A stretch of 33,777 nucleotides of DNA from CAYOCE01 sp964402405. GTDB taxonomy: Bacteria > Pseudomonadota > Alphaproteobacteria > UBA7879. Both the position numbers and the translations under genes were made by a program. Within the stretch, counting starts at the first letter, position 1, and each line of letters starts with the position of its first letter. Of the stretch, positions 7,940-16,183 are shown piece by piece. The notes under the pieces were generated by a model, which saw only the letters and a list, made by a program, of their open reading frames with translations, did no database searches and was not told where the DNA came from. The DNA is taken from the NCBI GenBank assembly GCA_964402405.1, contig CAYOCE010000012.1, positions 1 to 33,777 of the forward strand. Direction: 5' to 3'.

Positions 7940-8293
7940 ATGATATTTTATTACAAGGATCCTGGCACGGGGCGTTATAGAGCCATCTCCCTTCTTAACA
8001 ATGGGGAGCTTCGAGGAAAAAGTGAAATCGAAATGGAGGTCTGGCATCAATGCACAAGGCTCATCTCCTCCGTTCTTCACTACTACAATGCCTATATTTT
8101 AAATACTTTATATATGAACTCGAAAAATGAAGAAGAAAGACGCTTTTTAGCAAGTATCTCTCCTACTGCTTGGCAACATCTGAACTTCTTGGGACATTAT
8201 CAATTTTACGCTAAAACTGAGGAAAACTGGCTAGAAAAATTATTGGCTCAATGGGATTGGAAAAAATATATGGATTTTGGTGAAAAATATTAA
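7940..8293 (+). pseudogene. C-terminal remnant of a second, different Tn3-family transposase
   Basis: 117-codon open frame. The first dozen codons come from the arm repeat. From ~7975 on, the residues NNGELRGKSEIEMEVW, CTRLISSVLHYYNAYIL and LASISPTAWQHLNFLGHYQF match the C-terminal end of Tn3-family TnpA proteins, where the catalytic-core Glu helix is followed by ISPxxxxHxNxxGxY. The subtype differs from the transposase at 16911, whose end reads ARISPYMTEHLKRFG. Only the last ~105 residues of a ~1000-residue enzyme remain, so it is dead. It marks an older transposon at the arm boundary. Confidence 0.75.
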
Positions 8294-8340
8294 AAAAATA
8301 TTCCGTGAAATTAAGGAGTTATAAAATTGATCCAAAAATT

Positions 8341-8442
8341 ATGTTTGGACTCAAACCCTTACCAGTAAATGGTTTCCGGTTGCCAATGTCAATTTTTCTT
8401 CATTGCGATAAAGAACCCCAAAACAAATATTGGGATCATTAA
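8341..8442 (+). pseudogene. N-terminal remnant of the deaminase-like gene found at 21340
   Basis: 33 codons (MFGLKPLPVNGFR ... CDKEP, then unrelated residues and a stop). Bases ~8313-8417 match 21306-21416 with few changes, including the stretch before the ATG. Homology ends at GATAAAGAACCCC, where the other copy continues into a 298-aa protein. This copy was cut and joined to the opposite-strand gene that now ends inside it. Confidence 0.7.
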
Positions 8443-8785
8443 GTAGTATGTCCGGAAAAATAAAATCACTTGATCCTTCAGCATTGGCTATTAAAAAACC
8501 CATATGTATAGAGATAGTATTTTTTTCTGTGTATCGAGATTGAGTATCTACAATAATTTTTGTTGTAGGATGAACTAACCAATGGTCATCATTTATACCA
8601 AGAGACTCTGGTGTTACATGCATCCTGGGATCCTCTGTAACACCTTGATCCGGAACAGGGACAGAAGCAGTGGTTGAAGATGAAGTGCTGGTACTGCAGG
8701 ACTCACTAGACATCGAATAAGCAGGCAATAGGAAATTCTTTAGAAAAATCAGGGAAATAAATAATTTTTTAAATTTAGTATACAT
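8351..8785 (-). CDS. Small secreted Ser/Thr-rich protein, probably 3'-truncated
   Basis: 144 aa with a Sec signal (FKKLFISLIFLKNFLLPAYS) and a Ser/Thr linker (SCSTSTSSSTTASVPVP), the build of the other secreted proteins here. The following ~75 residues (HPTTKIIVDTQSRY, NTISIHMGFLIANAEG) I do not recognise. The last ~22 residues are encoded by the antisense of the 8341-8417 remnant, so the original C-terminus is missing and the present one is accidental. A truncated effector gene, possibly still expressed. Confidence 0.5.
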   Translation of the reverse strand: MYTKFKKLFISLIFLKNFLLPAYSMSSESCSTSTSSSTTASVPVPDQGVTEDPRMHVTPESLGINDDHWLVHPTTKIIVDTQSRYTEKNTISIHMGFLIANAEGSSDFIFPDILLNDPNICFGVLYRNEEKLTLATGNHLLVRV

Positions 8786-9014
8786 TTTAACATTTTTCCA
8801 TAATACATTTCATTTTATGGTCTCATTTTAGTAAAACAAATTTTATACTTATTTTTAATGAAATGAAAGATATTTTATAGAAAAATTATTGTGCAGATTT
8901 ATACATTAATTTATCACCTAAAGTTTCTTCAGGATTTTTTCTTTTACCAGGTCATAAGCCTTAAATGGATCGTAGTTTCTTTTTTCTATACGTTTTTGGG
9001 ATCATTTGATGGAC

Positions 9015-9041
9015 AATTCGCCACGCACTGCGTGGCGAATT
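9015..9041. repeat. Perfect 12-bp-stem palindrome downstream of the ATPase gene
   Basis: AATTCGCCACGC, loop ACT, GCGTGGCGAATT. It lies 22 nt beyond the stop of the ATPase gene that ends at 9063. Neither strand has a T-run after the stem, so it is not a standard intrinsic terminator. It may protect the mRNA end or be a REP-like element. Nothing else recognisable lies in 8786-9062. Confidence 0.7.
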
Positions 9042-9062
9042 AGGGGTGTGACAATCATTGGG

Positions 9063-10514
9063 CTAGTTGTTTAGATATTGACTAAAATCTATGATATCAG
9101 AGAAAAAATTTCTATCAACAACATCTTCTTGAACGCCATTAACATGAATAAGAACCGGCCTACAAGAAAACCCCTTTGGATACTTGAATCTCTCTAGTTT
9201 CGTTTGTATGTCAGGTATAATGGCTGTAGAGATTGGATTTTTTGAAAATTTAATTTCACAGGCATGCAATCCTCCAAATTTTGTTTGAATCAGTAGGTCA
9301 ATTTGGCACCCCGGTAATCTGGCTGTGGCTCTTTGAAAAAAAGGATTATCAGATATAACATCATCAGGATTGATTCGAAGCGAGTTTTTAATGAGAGTTT
9401 TATTTCTTAAAACAAGATTTTCAAATTGGTAACCCATAATACTTTCCCAGCCAGGAAGACTTGTAATTGATTTTAAGGAAAAGTCGTTATTTTCAATCCG
9501 CCTGATATTTTTATCAATATATTTCAGATAGAACCTCAAATAGTTATCACTCAGCCGAAAATGACTTAAACTCGAAACATCAGTTGATTTTATAGACCAT
9601 GTGTAGTCCCTTGAGACGAATCCAGATTTTATTAAGTCTGAAAAGCAGTCACTTAGAAACCCACTTTGTGTTTCACCAAGCATTTTAGCAGCTTCATTTA
9701 TCTCTAATGGTCCATCGGCCAATGTTTGAACGATCTTTTTGTAAGTTGTACTTTTTTTATTAAACAAGTCAGAAAATATATCATTAAACTCTGTTACAAG
9801 AGGACCACCCTTTATGAAGCAAAGATTCTTGATGTTTTCTTCAGCTGATGCGTTTGGATTAATTTCCTCTAGATACCTTGGAACTCCTCCTGTTACAGCC
9901 AGAATCTTTATTTTCTCATAGGGCGATATAAAACCGCTCGCCTCTTTCCAAAACTCATTACACTCCACAATGCTTAGTTCTTCTAATGTCAGACGGAAAG
10001 AAATACGTCCTAAAAATCCTGTTGACCCGAGAATGTTTTTTTCAATCCAAGTGGAGGAAGACCCACACAAAACAAGCATTAAATTAGGATTTTTTTTAAA
10101 GAAAAGGTCCCAAGTATTTTTAAGTTTCCCTAGAAAATCAGGATCTTTTGATCCCATCCAGGAAATTTCATCAAAAAGAACAATAGTGGGTTGATCCCTT
10201 ATTTTTTCATTCAATAAAAGAAAAAGATTACTCCAATCGTCACTTGTAACATAAGGAAAGCCAGTTTGTTGGCTTAATTGACGCGAAAATTCAACCCTTT
10301 CTTTCTGAGCCGTTGTTTCTGCAGTAGGGGGTAATCCAGAGAATTGGTAAAATTTATATCCATCTTGAGATTTTTGACTGGCAAACTCCTCAATAAGACG
10401 ACTCTTCCCAATACGACGTCTTCCTTGAACAACAACAAGACTGGCTGTTCTTTTTTTCAAGAGATTTTCTAAAGCTTTTAGCTCTTCTTTTCGTCCAACA
10501 AACGGTTGTTTCAT
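9063..10514 (-). CDS. AAA-type ATPase with DUF234-like C-terminal nuclease-like domain
   Basis: 483 aa. Residues 31-38 are a Walker A motif (GRRRIGKS); IVLFDEISWM is a Walker B, and LCGSSSTWI fits the sensor region. This N-terminal half matches the ATPase_2 (archaeal-type STAND-like) family. The middle holds a winged-helix-like segment (LEINEAAKMLGE). The C-terminal part (CQIDLLIQTK ... HACEIKFSK) has the D ... E-x-K pattern of the DUF234 PD-(D/E)xK-like domain usually fused to this ATPase. Length is normal for the family. Its cellular role is not established; such genes are often mobile or defence-associated. AAGGA lies 8-9 nt before the ATG. It appears intact and monocistronic. Confidence 0.85.
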   Translation of the reverse strand: MKQPFVGRKEELKALENLLKKRTASLVVVQGRRRIGKSRLIEEFASQKSQDGYKFYQFSGLPPTAETTAQKERVEFSRQLSQQTGFPYVTSDDWSNLFLLLNEKIRDQPTIVLFDEISWMGSKDPDFLGKLKNTWDLFFKKNPNLMLVLCGSSSTWIEKNILGSTGFLGRISFRLTLEELSIVECNEFWKEASGFISPYEKIKILAVTGGVPRYLEEINPNASAEENIKNLCFIKGGPLVTEFNDIFSDLFNKKSTTYKKIVQTLADGPLEINEAAKMLGETQSGFLSDCFSDLIKSGFVSRDYTWSIKSTDVSSLSHFRLSDNYLRFYLKYIDKNIRRIENNDFSLKSITSLPGWESIMGYQFENLVLRNKTLIKNSLRINPDDVISDNPFFQRATARLPGCQIDLLIQTKFGGLHACEIKFSKNPISTAIIPDIQTKLERFKYPKGFSCRPVLIHVNGVQEDVVDRNFFSDIIDFSQYLNN

Positions 10515-10538
10515 GGTATATTTCCTTTACATAAGGAT

Positions 10539-10568
10539 ATTCTACTACTAAAAAATGACATATGTCAA
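10539..10568 (-). promoter_or_regulatory. Promoter of the ATPase gene with an overlapping palindromic operator
   Basis: On the minus strand TTGACA (10568-10563), an 18-nt spacer and TAGAAT (10544-10539) form a good sigma-70-type promoter 24 nt before the ATG. The -35 overlaps a perfect 12-bp palindrome, TGACATATGTCA (10556-10567), flanked by TACTA/TAGTA as an outer inverted pair. That is a plausible repressor site. The rest of 10569-10776 shows nothing recognisable. Confidence 0.55.
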
Positions 10569-10776
10569 TTTCTAGTACTAAAATAGGTGGTTTTAATTTT
10601 ACTTAAAATCGACATTTGTTTCTTTGTAAATAAATTTTTGAGGGTATAGGAGGGTAAAAAACGTACGCTAAGTATTTTGTGACTCTCCACTTCTGGAAAA
10701 CAGCCTAACTCAGAACGAACACTTTTGGGGGTTCTTCCACAGGACTCATTAATGGGAATACGGGTTTTGGGGGAAT

Positions 10777-10941
10777 TTAATCTTCTTGACTTATTCTCAC
10801 ACTGTTATCTTGACCTGGTACTGACTGGATGCCAGTTAAAACATCATGAATAATCTCAAAAGATTGATATCTTCTGGGAAAGAAAACGTGACGTACTCGT
10901 GCATCTGGGGTTGCTAAAATCTGAGCAAATAACCTCTTCAT
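10777..10941 (-). CDS. Small ORF translationally coupled to the F-box protein gene
   Basis: 54 aa (starts MKRLFAQILATPDARVRHVF, ends NSVRISQED). Its ATG overlaps the stop of the 13337-10938 gene as ATGA, which would allow coupled translation. The product is basic at the front, with no signal peptide and no family I recognise. It could be a real small partner or the out-of-frame end of a once longer protein. Confidence is low because of its size. Confidence 0.35.
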   Translation of the reverse strand: MKRLFAQILATPDARVRHVFFPRRYQSFEIIHDVLTGIQSVPGQDNSVRISQED

Positions 10942-13337
10942 ATATGACCCCGCCTTCTCCAAAAATCAAGAATATTTATCCAATGCCAATCTGATAACCC
11001 TTCCGGTTTTTGATAAGGATTAAGAAGATCGCTATGGAAGTCTTTTCCTGATACTCCCATTAGACTCCCTATCGTCATTGTGAGACCTAGACACCATATT
11101 GTTTTACCAGAAGTAATCTTAAAACAATAGTCGGGAAGAAAAATTCTACCCGTCAATGATATATCTTCTTCTGTTGAGATCTCAAATCCTCTTTGGAGAG
11201 ACAGGGGACCAACAGAATAGATGCCCGATTTCTCTTGATGTGGATCAATGTAGTAGATGGAGGATGAAAAATCTGGCAAAGAGTCTCGTAAACTCTCTAA
11301 GTCTGTAAGTGAAGGCGCGAGATAGAGGAAATCTTCCTTTGCTGTCAGATAGTCTTTCTGTAAAATTGTGAGCGGGGATGAGGTGATAATGCCGGCGTTA
11401 GGACAGAGCTCAAGTAAATCTGGAAAAAGCTTAGGTGAATGCCGGCGAGATTCCTGGCGTTCTGCAAAAAGATCGAAGGCATCACTTGTTCGTATCTCAT
11501 AAAGTCGTTCATCAAACGTTTCAAGAGCCTTAGCTAAAGCATTTGCCTGTGTATAGGCTTTGGGTGAGCCCATACTCAACGATGTTCCATGGAACGTAAG
11601 GCGAGTGATATTAGAACCACGGGGAAGGGACATATGAAGAGGTAAAGTAAGAGTTCCAGTTAATTTAAGGGGAGCATCAGAAATCACATGGACGAAAAGT
11701 GATCTGGTTAACTCTCCCTTGAGTGGGTTAAGCTCTTCATAATCTACAGCCTCTGGATCTTTTATAAAATATGTTTGATCATGGGCGTGAATGATCGGCG
11801 TTTCCTCAACAATCTGCCTTAGATGCTTAGGATCCCGAAAATGAACTTCAACTGAATCTTCTTTTGTTTGGGCTGAAAATTGGAGTCGGATCTCTCGAGG
11901 CACTGGCTCAAAAACAACGTCTTTAAATTTTTCGCGCCACTCAGCCGCATAACCTGCCTTTGATGTAAGGATGTTTGTTGCCGCAATCGTTCTCCTAAAA
12001 AGCCCCCTTGCCCTTCGAGATACTTTAGAAAATTGCACGAAGTCTGTAAGAAGGAAGAAAGAAGCAATACTAGTCAAAATTTCGTCCGGAAGAATGTAAA
12101 GTGATTCCCTTTTGCGAAACCTCTCAAGAAGTTGACCCATCAGCTTATCTCCCTTTACATAAACTTCCCAGGAAGGAGCTGTAAGATCTGCATTCAAAAT
12201 GATTGTATCCAGTATATTAAGCCTCATGGGCCAGGTATAAGTTCTAGGTTCGTGAGCATTAAGGGTTTTTGCTGTTACTTCAATCGAATTGGCCTTAACT
12301 CCTTTCAATCCATCTAAAATGTCGATAGCATCAGAGGCTGTAGCTTCTACTCTAAGGTCTCCCCTAATTTCCATAACCCCCATATTTTCAGCGATTGGCA
12401 GGGTTAATACCGTTGGTCCTCTCGTAATCCATTTTCCTTTATTAACTTTTGGCAGAGGGGTTCCTTCAGACACAGGTTGCCACCTAGAAGCAGAAGTCCA
12501 TGCAAGGAAGGAATTTTCTTGAACCAAAATTCCTTCATTGACCAACCCATAATCGCCCTGAGCATCAAATTCTCCGTTTTTTAAAACTAAGGTGGATTCT
12601 TTGGTATTTTTAATCCTTATTCTTACAGCCTGATTTTCTCTTAAATAACTTGCAACATCGCTTCTTTCCCTATCTAATATTACTTCCCCAAAATTATAAA
12701 GATCGATACCAAGCCCTTCTCGTATTTTTAAGATACCTTTGTTATGAAGAGGCGTTAGACCGTCCTTAGACATCCTTTTTTTACTCCTAATGGTCATATC
12801 CAACGTATCAATATGTGTTGAGCCTCTAGTGGTAACCATAGGGACCTCTATTCCAAGAAAATCAGTTTTTACATCCTCGAGGTACAAAAGCAATGAAGAA
12901 TAGATAAAAACCTTTTTTAAAGGATCTATGCCACTCCCTCTCAAGTGCAGGTGTCCTTGGGAATTAAGGGTTAACTCCAATCCATTAAGGTTCATCCGCA
13001 AACCATTGTACAGAGAGGAGGATGACGAGCCCCCTGTTTTTCTTTGAGAGTTATTTTCAACCACAAATTCATCAGCAGGAGTGGGGGATGATTCTTCTAC
13101 AGACTTTTCCACTCCAGCAGGAGAATTTTTAGATTCAATGCGAACTCGAAGTTGTGTTTCCGGGGAATCTTCTGTTTCAAGAGGATCAATAAAGATATGT
13201 AAAGCATCAGAGCTTCCATAGGTTAGGAAAGCATCTTCCTCTCTGAAGCTTGCATGCAACACTTCCACAAAGCAGAATTGCGTTATAAAAAGGGCAATGA
13301 AGGTATACATTGATACCTTTTTTAATATTATTTTCAT
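10938..13337 (-). CDS. Secreted F-box-containing protein with haemagglutinin-like beta-rich body
   Basis: 799 aa from the ATG at 13337, preferred over the GTG at 13346 because GGAAG sits 8 nt upstream. Residues 1-~30 are a Sec signal (TFIALFITQFCFVEVLHAS), followed by an acidic/Ser linker. Residues ~110-400 are rich in short beta-strands and 'NEG/NKG' turns like the adhesin at 28950. Residues ~416-452 (LPDEILTSIASFFLL, then VQFSKVSRRARGLF) match an F-box: L-P-D-E-I-L, a hydrophobic helix and V-S-R. F-boxes dock Skp1 of eukaryotic SCF ubiquitin ligases and in bacteria occur mainly in host-delivered effectors. Residues ~455-799 are unrecognised, with many hydrophobic strand-like blocks. I infer a host-directed effector or surface protein; Skp1 binding is untested. 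Confidence 0.7.
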   Translation of the reverse strand: MKIILKKVSMYTFIALFITQFCFVEVLHASFREEDAFLTYGSSDALHIFIDPLETEDSPETQLRVRIESKNSPAGVEKSVEESSPTPADEFVVENNSQRKTGGSSSSSLYNGLRMNLNGLELTLNSQGHLHLRGSGIDPLKKVFIYSSLLLYLEDVKTDFLGIEVPMVTTRGSTHIDTLDMTIRSKKRMSKDGLTPLHNKGILKIREGLGIDLYNFGEVILDRERSDVASYLRENQAVRIRIKNTKESTLVLKNGEFDAQGDYGLVNEGILVQENSFLAWTSASRWQPVSEGTPLPKVNKGKWITRGPTVLTLPIAENMGVMEIRGDLRVEATASDAIDILDGLKGVKANSIEVTAKTLNAHEPRTYTWPMRLNILDTIILNADLTAPSWEVYVKGDKLMGQLLERFRKRESLYILPDEILTSIASFFLLTDFVQFSKVSRRARGLFRRTIAATNILTSKAGYAAEWREKFKDVVFEPVPREIRLQFSAQTKEDSVEVHFRDPKHLRQIVEETPIIHAHDQTYFIKDPEAVDYEELNPLKGELTRSLFVHVISDAPLKLTGTLTLPLHMSLPRGSNITRLTFHGTSLSMGSPKAYTQANALAKALETFDERLYEIRTSDAFDLFAERQESRRHSPKLFPDLLELCPNAGIITSSPLTILQKDYLTAKEDFLYLAPSLTDLESLRDSLPDFSSSIYYIDPHQEKSGIYSVGPLSLQRGFEISTEEDISLTGRIFLPDYCFKITSGKTIWCLGLTMTIGSLMGVSGKDFHSDLLNPYQKPEGLSDWHWINILDFWRRRGHI

Positions 13338-13377
13338 TTTTAACACTTCCAGTATAGTTATCTTATTATTTGAAGGA

Positions 13378-13406
13378 TTAATATTGATATTTTTTATTTA
13401 TGTCAA
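13378..13406 (-). promoter_or_regulatory. Promoter of the F-box protein gene
   Basis: Minus strand TTGACA (13406-13401), a 17-nt spacer and TATTAA (13383-13378), about 40 nt before the chosen ATG. Spacing is consensus and the surroundings are AT-rich. Confidence 0.5.
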
Positions 13407-13447
13407 CCATTTTTAAAAAAATTTAAAAATTAATTATTTAGTCCTTA

Positions 13448-13531
13448 CTATGCACACAGCAAAATCCCCATGTCCCGGAGTTCTTCACGCACCTTGAATT
13501 CTTCTTCGGCATTTAGTTTCCAGGTCCAGAA
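13448..13531 (-). pseudogene. Remnant of a CDI immunity gene (last 27 codons and stop)
   Basis: On the minus strand the frame FWTWKL ... KVREELRDMGILLCA-stop closely matches the end of the immunity protein at 1910-2659 (LWTWKL ... KVREELRDTGILLCV-stop), and the DNA is clearly related. Upstream the similarity is lost within a few codons. It shows that another copy of this immunity family once lay here, tens of genes' distance from the CDI locus in sequence order. Confidence 0.75.
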
Positions 13532-13707
13532 AATATTGGGCGCTTTTTGTTCCGAGTTATTTCCTTATAAGAATCTCGATCAAACACTTTCGTTTTAAGA
13601 AAAATATTTATCATTTTCCATAATTTTATTATTGACTTTTATAAAAGGCCAGCATATGCATACTTTAAAAAATTAAATATTATTAAACTTAAAACTGGAA
13701 AAAAATT

Positions 13708-13860
13708 ATGTATTTGAAAAATATTGGAATATTAATGCTTGTGCTGCTGGCTGGTTGCTCGCAACCGAAGATAAGCTTAGAAAAAGAACCTCTTACAGGG
13801 CAAGAGTATTATATAGCAAATACCGCCCCGTGCCAGGATCCTTGTAATAAAATATCATAA
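13708..13860 (+). CDS. Small lipoprotein, 50 aa
   Basis: MYLKNIGILMLVLLAGCS gives a short basic N-terminus, a hydrophobic core and a lipobox (LLAGC) with the lipidated Cys at residue 17. The mature part is only ~34 residues and ends APCQDPCNKIS, encoded inside the right inverted arm that begins at 13824. The C-terminus may therefore have been replaced when the arm arrived. Lysis-type and entericidin-like lipoproteins of this size exist, but I cannot assign one. The 13532-13707 stretch before it shows only AT-rich DNA. Confidence 0.5.
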   Translation: MYLKNIGILMLVLLAGCSQPKISLEKEPLTGQEYYIANTAPCQDPCNKIS

Positions 13861-13900
13861 GAATTTAAAAATGGCTGGGGATAGTTTATTTTATTAGCAC

Positions 13901-14000
13901 TACAGAAAAATGGTCGCTCTTCCTTAAATCGTGTCTGAATATGAAAAAATCCTCCCTTATTTAATCATCTCACTAAGCGCATTATAGTTTTCAAAAAAGC
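13901..14000 (-). mobile_element. Tn3-family tnpA tail remnant and transposon end (right-arm copy)
   Basis: In plus orientation it begins TACAGAAAAATGGTCGCTC and continues inward, matching the reverse complement of the end behind the intact tnpA (TACAGAAAAATAGTCACTT) over ~45 bp. A remnant of the tnpA C-terminal codons follows at ~13965-14000. Orientation is correct for the left terminal repeat of an element ending at 19956. Confidence 0.7.
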
Positions 14001-14006
14001 AAAAGG

Positions 14007-14723
14007 TCATTTTTCTTCAGGAAATCCTTTTGCTGTGGCTAAAGCATCCCAAAAGTTAATTATTGCCATTTCTTCAGGGGTATGATCCTCTTTTGAATAC
14101 CAAATTTCTTGCCATACTGCCCGTTGAGCATAAGGATAGTTAAAGAAAGCGGAGAGAAGACTCAAGAATTCTTGATCTTCATATCTATGGTTATGACCTG
14201 CATCACTAGACCAACACCATAAAAGATAGGGAACGCTTCCCGGAATAGGAATGAGAAGATCCTGCGGAATTTTGTCTTTTACCAGATGTATAACTTTTGA
14301 CCAAGGCCAAGTTCTTAAAGTTGCAATAGAAGCTTCTTGAAACAGATTATTTAAAGCTGATGTGGATTGTTCTTGATAAACCATAAATTCGTCTCTAGGA
14401 CGAGGGGGGCGATTTGGATCTTGGATGTTAAGTTCCTCAGTTAAGTTTAAAATCCTCTGAAGGTCATTGATACTTAAAATACTTTCTTCATGACTATCTT
14501 TACTTCCTATTGATACACCCTCTAAGTCGTCATCGTCGCTACTAGATCCTGTTACCTCAGAAGTGGGAGCAGATTGAGAAATAAGCTTCCCTCCTTCTGA
14601 CACATGACCATCTTGTCCATTCAAATACTCCTTTTGTATATCTGACGCAAAAGAAGGATTTATAAAAATTAATGAGAACACGAAGGAAGTAGAAGAAAGT
14701 AGTTTGAAAACATCTCTATGCAT
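14007..14723 (-). CDS. Secreted 238-aa partner protein of unknown function (copy 2)
   Basis: Paralogue of 7075-7791, same length, signal peptide LSSTSFVFSLIFINPSFAS and acidic linker. AAAAGGAG precedes the ATG by a normal spacer. The gene starts 13 nt after the deaminase-like gene ends, so the two form an operon. Substitutions cluster in mature segments predicted to be surface-exposed (around WCWSSDAGHNHRYED and YSKEDHT), while the Trp-rich core (TLRTWPWSKVI) is kept. No catalytic motif is visible. Its constant pairing with the deaminase-like gene suggests a cognate role, for example immunity, but a secreted immunity protein would have to act outside the cytoplasm. Confidence 0.7.
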   Translation of the reverse strand: MHRDVFKLLSSTSFVFSLIFINPSFASDIQKEYLNGQDGHVSEGGKLISQSAPTSEVTGSSSDDDDLEGVSIGSKDSHEESILSINDLQRILNLTEELNIQDPNRPPRPRDEFMVYQEQSTSALNNLFQEASIATLRTWPWSKVIHLVKDKIPQDLLIPIPGSVPYLLWCWSSDAGHNHRYEDQEFLSLLSAFFNYPYAQRAVWQEIWYSKEDHTPEEMAIINFWDALATAKGFPEEK

Positions 14724-14736
14724 GATACTTCTCCTT

Positions 14737-15963
14737 TTAATAATAAGAGTTTACATATTTTTGAGGTCTATTGGGATTATATCCTTGCCCTTTTCTAGGA
14801 GAGTATACGCCAAGTAATTCTACATTCCAATAAGAAAGTTCTTCCCCCAATAAATGCTGAGCTATATGGGGAGGAAAATTGAGAGCAGATGCGTTAGCCT
14901 GATTAGAGATTTGCTTTTCTAAATGAGGGCGTTGTGGGCGTTGAAAGATTTTGAGACCTGACACCTGTGTTAAAATTGATAATGTATCTTCAAATATTGT
15001 GTAGGGATGAGTGTTTTTTATTTGGTCATGAAATACTCTTTTTAAATCTCCACCTTCTGAAGATAAAAACCAAGTAGTAGCACAATTTTGGCACATTTCA
15101 TTAACGCTTACGATATGAATAACAAGTTGATAAACAGTACTTGATTCAGGGATGTGAGCTAAAAGACGAGTACAAATGTCTTGTACATTTTTTATCAAAT
15201 ATAATCTTAGAGCTTGCTCACTATGAAGAAAATCTTCTTCAAAATTTTCTGTTCCATAATCAATTTTTTCTCTCCAACCATCTAAAAATAGTGCACATAA
15301 TTTAGTTGTCTGTCCTCTATGTTCAGGAAGTAAAGAATTTAGTTTTTGAGATAAGCTAGAAATGATTTGGTTTTTTTCTACTGCTGGTGGAAATTGATCT
15401 CTAATAGATTCAATAATAAGATGCTGTGAATTAATATTAATTGTATTAGATTTTACATGTCCTCTACCACCTTGTGGATTTGGTAGTTTGATAATATAAG
15501 ATTCTGATCCACTTGTAAAAATAGGATCTAGATCTATGATAGGGGTTGATTTAAATTCGCTCTCTTCCCCTCCTAGCTTATAAATTAAGCGTACTCCTGC
15601 GAATGCCAAATTTCTTTGGTCTCTGTTACGACCTATTTCCTCACAAATATGCATTAAAAGCTCTGATTTTTCTCGATGCCATATGTCTGCTTGTTCTCCA
15701 AAATTAGAGGTATAGACTCTGGGATCAACACATCCGCGAGGAAGAGTTGGATCGCTAGGTACCGGAGATTGACATATGGGACTTACTCGTTCGCTTGGTG
15801 GAGCAGTGACAGCTTCTTCTAGAACAGCAGAACCCACAGTTCCGCTGGATTCTCCACCTCCCTCATCTGGATCCATACCATAGGCAAAAGAAAAGCCAAA
15901 TTGCAAAAAGATCAGGATAAGAATATTTTTAAGCAATAAATCTATATTTAGTAGCTTTGGCAT
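14737..15963 (-). CDS. Secreted protein with deaminase-like H-x-E/C-x2-C zinc signature (paralogue)
   Basis: 408 aa. Signal peptide (KNILILIFLQFGFSFAYG) and the RGCVDPRVY segment are nearly those of the left-arm protein. The putative active-site motifs are kept: H247-S-E249-Q and M-C291-Q-N-C294-A, 44 residues apart, with the strand VIHIVSVNE before the Cys pair. Between and around them the two paralogues differ strongly, and the C-termini end differently after LGVYSPR. The ~200 bp upstream are identical to those of the left copy, so both genes share a promoter. Forms an operon with 14007-14723. Deaminase activity is inferred, as for the paralogue. Confidence 0.6.
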   Translation of the reverse strand: MPKLLNIDLLLKNILILIFLQFGFSFAYGMDPDEGGGESSGTVGSAVLEEAVTAPPSERVSPICQSPVPSDPTLPRGCVDPRVYTSNFGEQADIWHREKSELLMHICEEIGRNRDQRNLAFAGVRLIYKLGGEESEFKSTPIIDLDPIFTSGSESYIIKLPNPQGGRGHVKSNTININSQHLIIESIRDQFPPAVEKNQIISSLSQKLNSLLPEHRGQTTKLCALFLDGWREKIDYGTENFEEDFLHSEQALRLYLIKNVQDICTRLLAHIPESSTVYQLVIHIVSVNEMCQNCATTWFLSSEGGDLKRVFHDQIKNTHPYTIFEDTLSILTQVSGLKIFQRPQRPHLEKQISNQANASALNFPPHIAQHLLGEELSYWNVELLGVYSPRKGQGYNPNRPQKYVNSYY

Positions 15964-16183
15964 TTAGGGTACCGTAGAAAGTTCAAATATTTAAAATATA
16001 TAAATAAAATTTATGATCAAATATAATCAAAAACTATCAAATTTTCGGATTAGTTTCAAGTAAGAAATTGAGGACTATATGGAGATTTACTGGGGTTCCA
16101 TGCGTTAAATTACTATCAATATTTAAAAAATAGCTAAAAAATATCTTATCTTCTGAGGTTTACAGAAAAATGATTTTTTTGAA

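Larger units (their letters stand above)
4941..7974. repeat. Large inverted repeat, left arm
   Basis: Inverted relative to 13824-16214. The arm starts inside a resolvase C-terminus (TTATTATAGAGCTA) and includes ~200 bp of non-coding DNA that looks identical by eye in both arms apart from one A in a poly-A run. It continues through a deaminase-like gene, a 238-aa partner gene, a tnpA tail remnant, a Tn3 end and ~70 bp ending at GGGGCG. This arm additionally contains the Sel1-like gene, so it is ~640 bp longer. The two mature proteins diverge far more than the flanks. Confidence 0.85.

Noticed and set aside
9015..9041. Intrinsic terminator for the ATPase gene
   Set aside because: The stem is strong but no T-run follows on either strand, so it is reported only as a palindrome.
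8786..9062. tRNA or small RNA gene
   Set aside because: No cloverleaf, no TTCRA-type T-loop and no promoter-terminator pair could be seen here or in the other intergenic regions.
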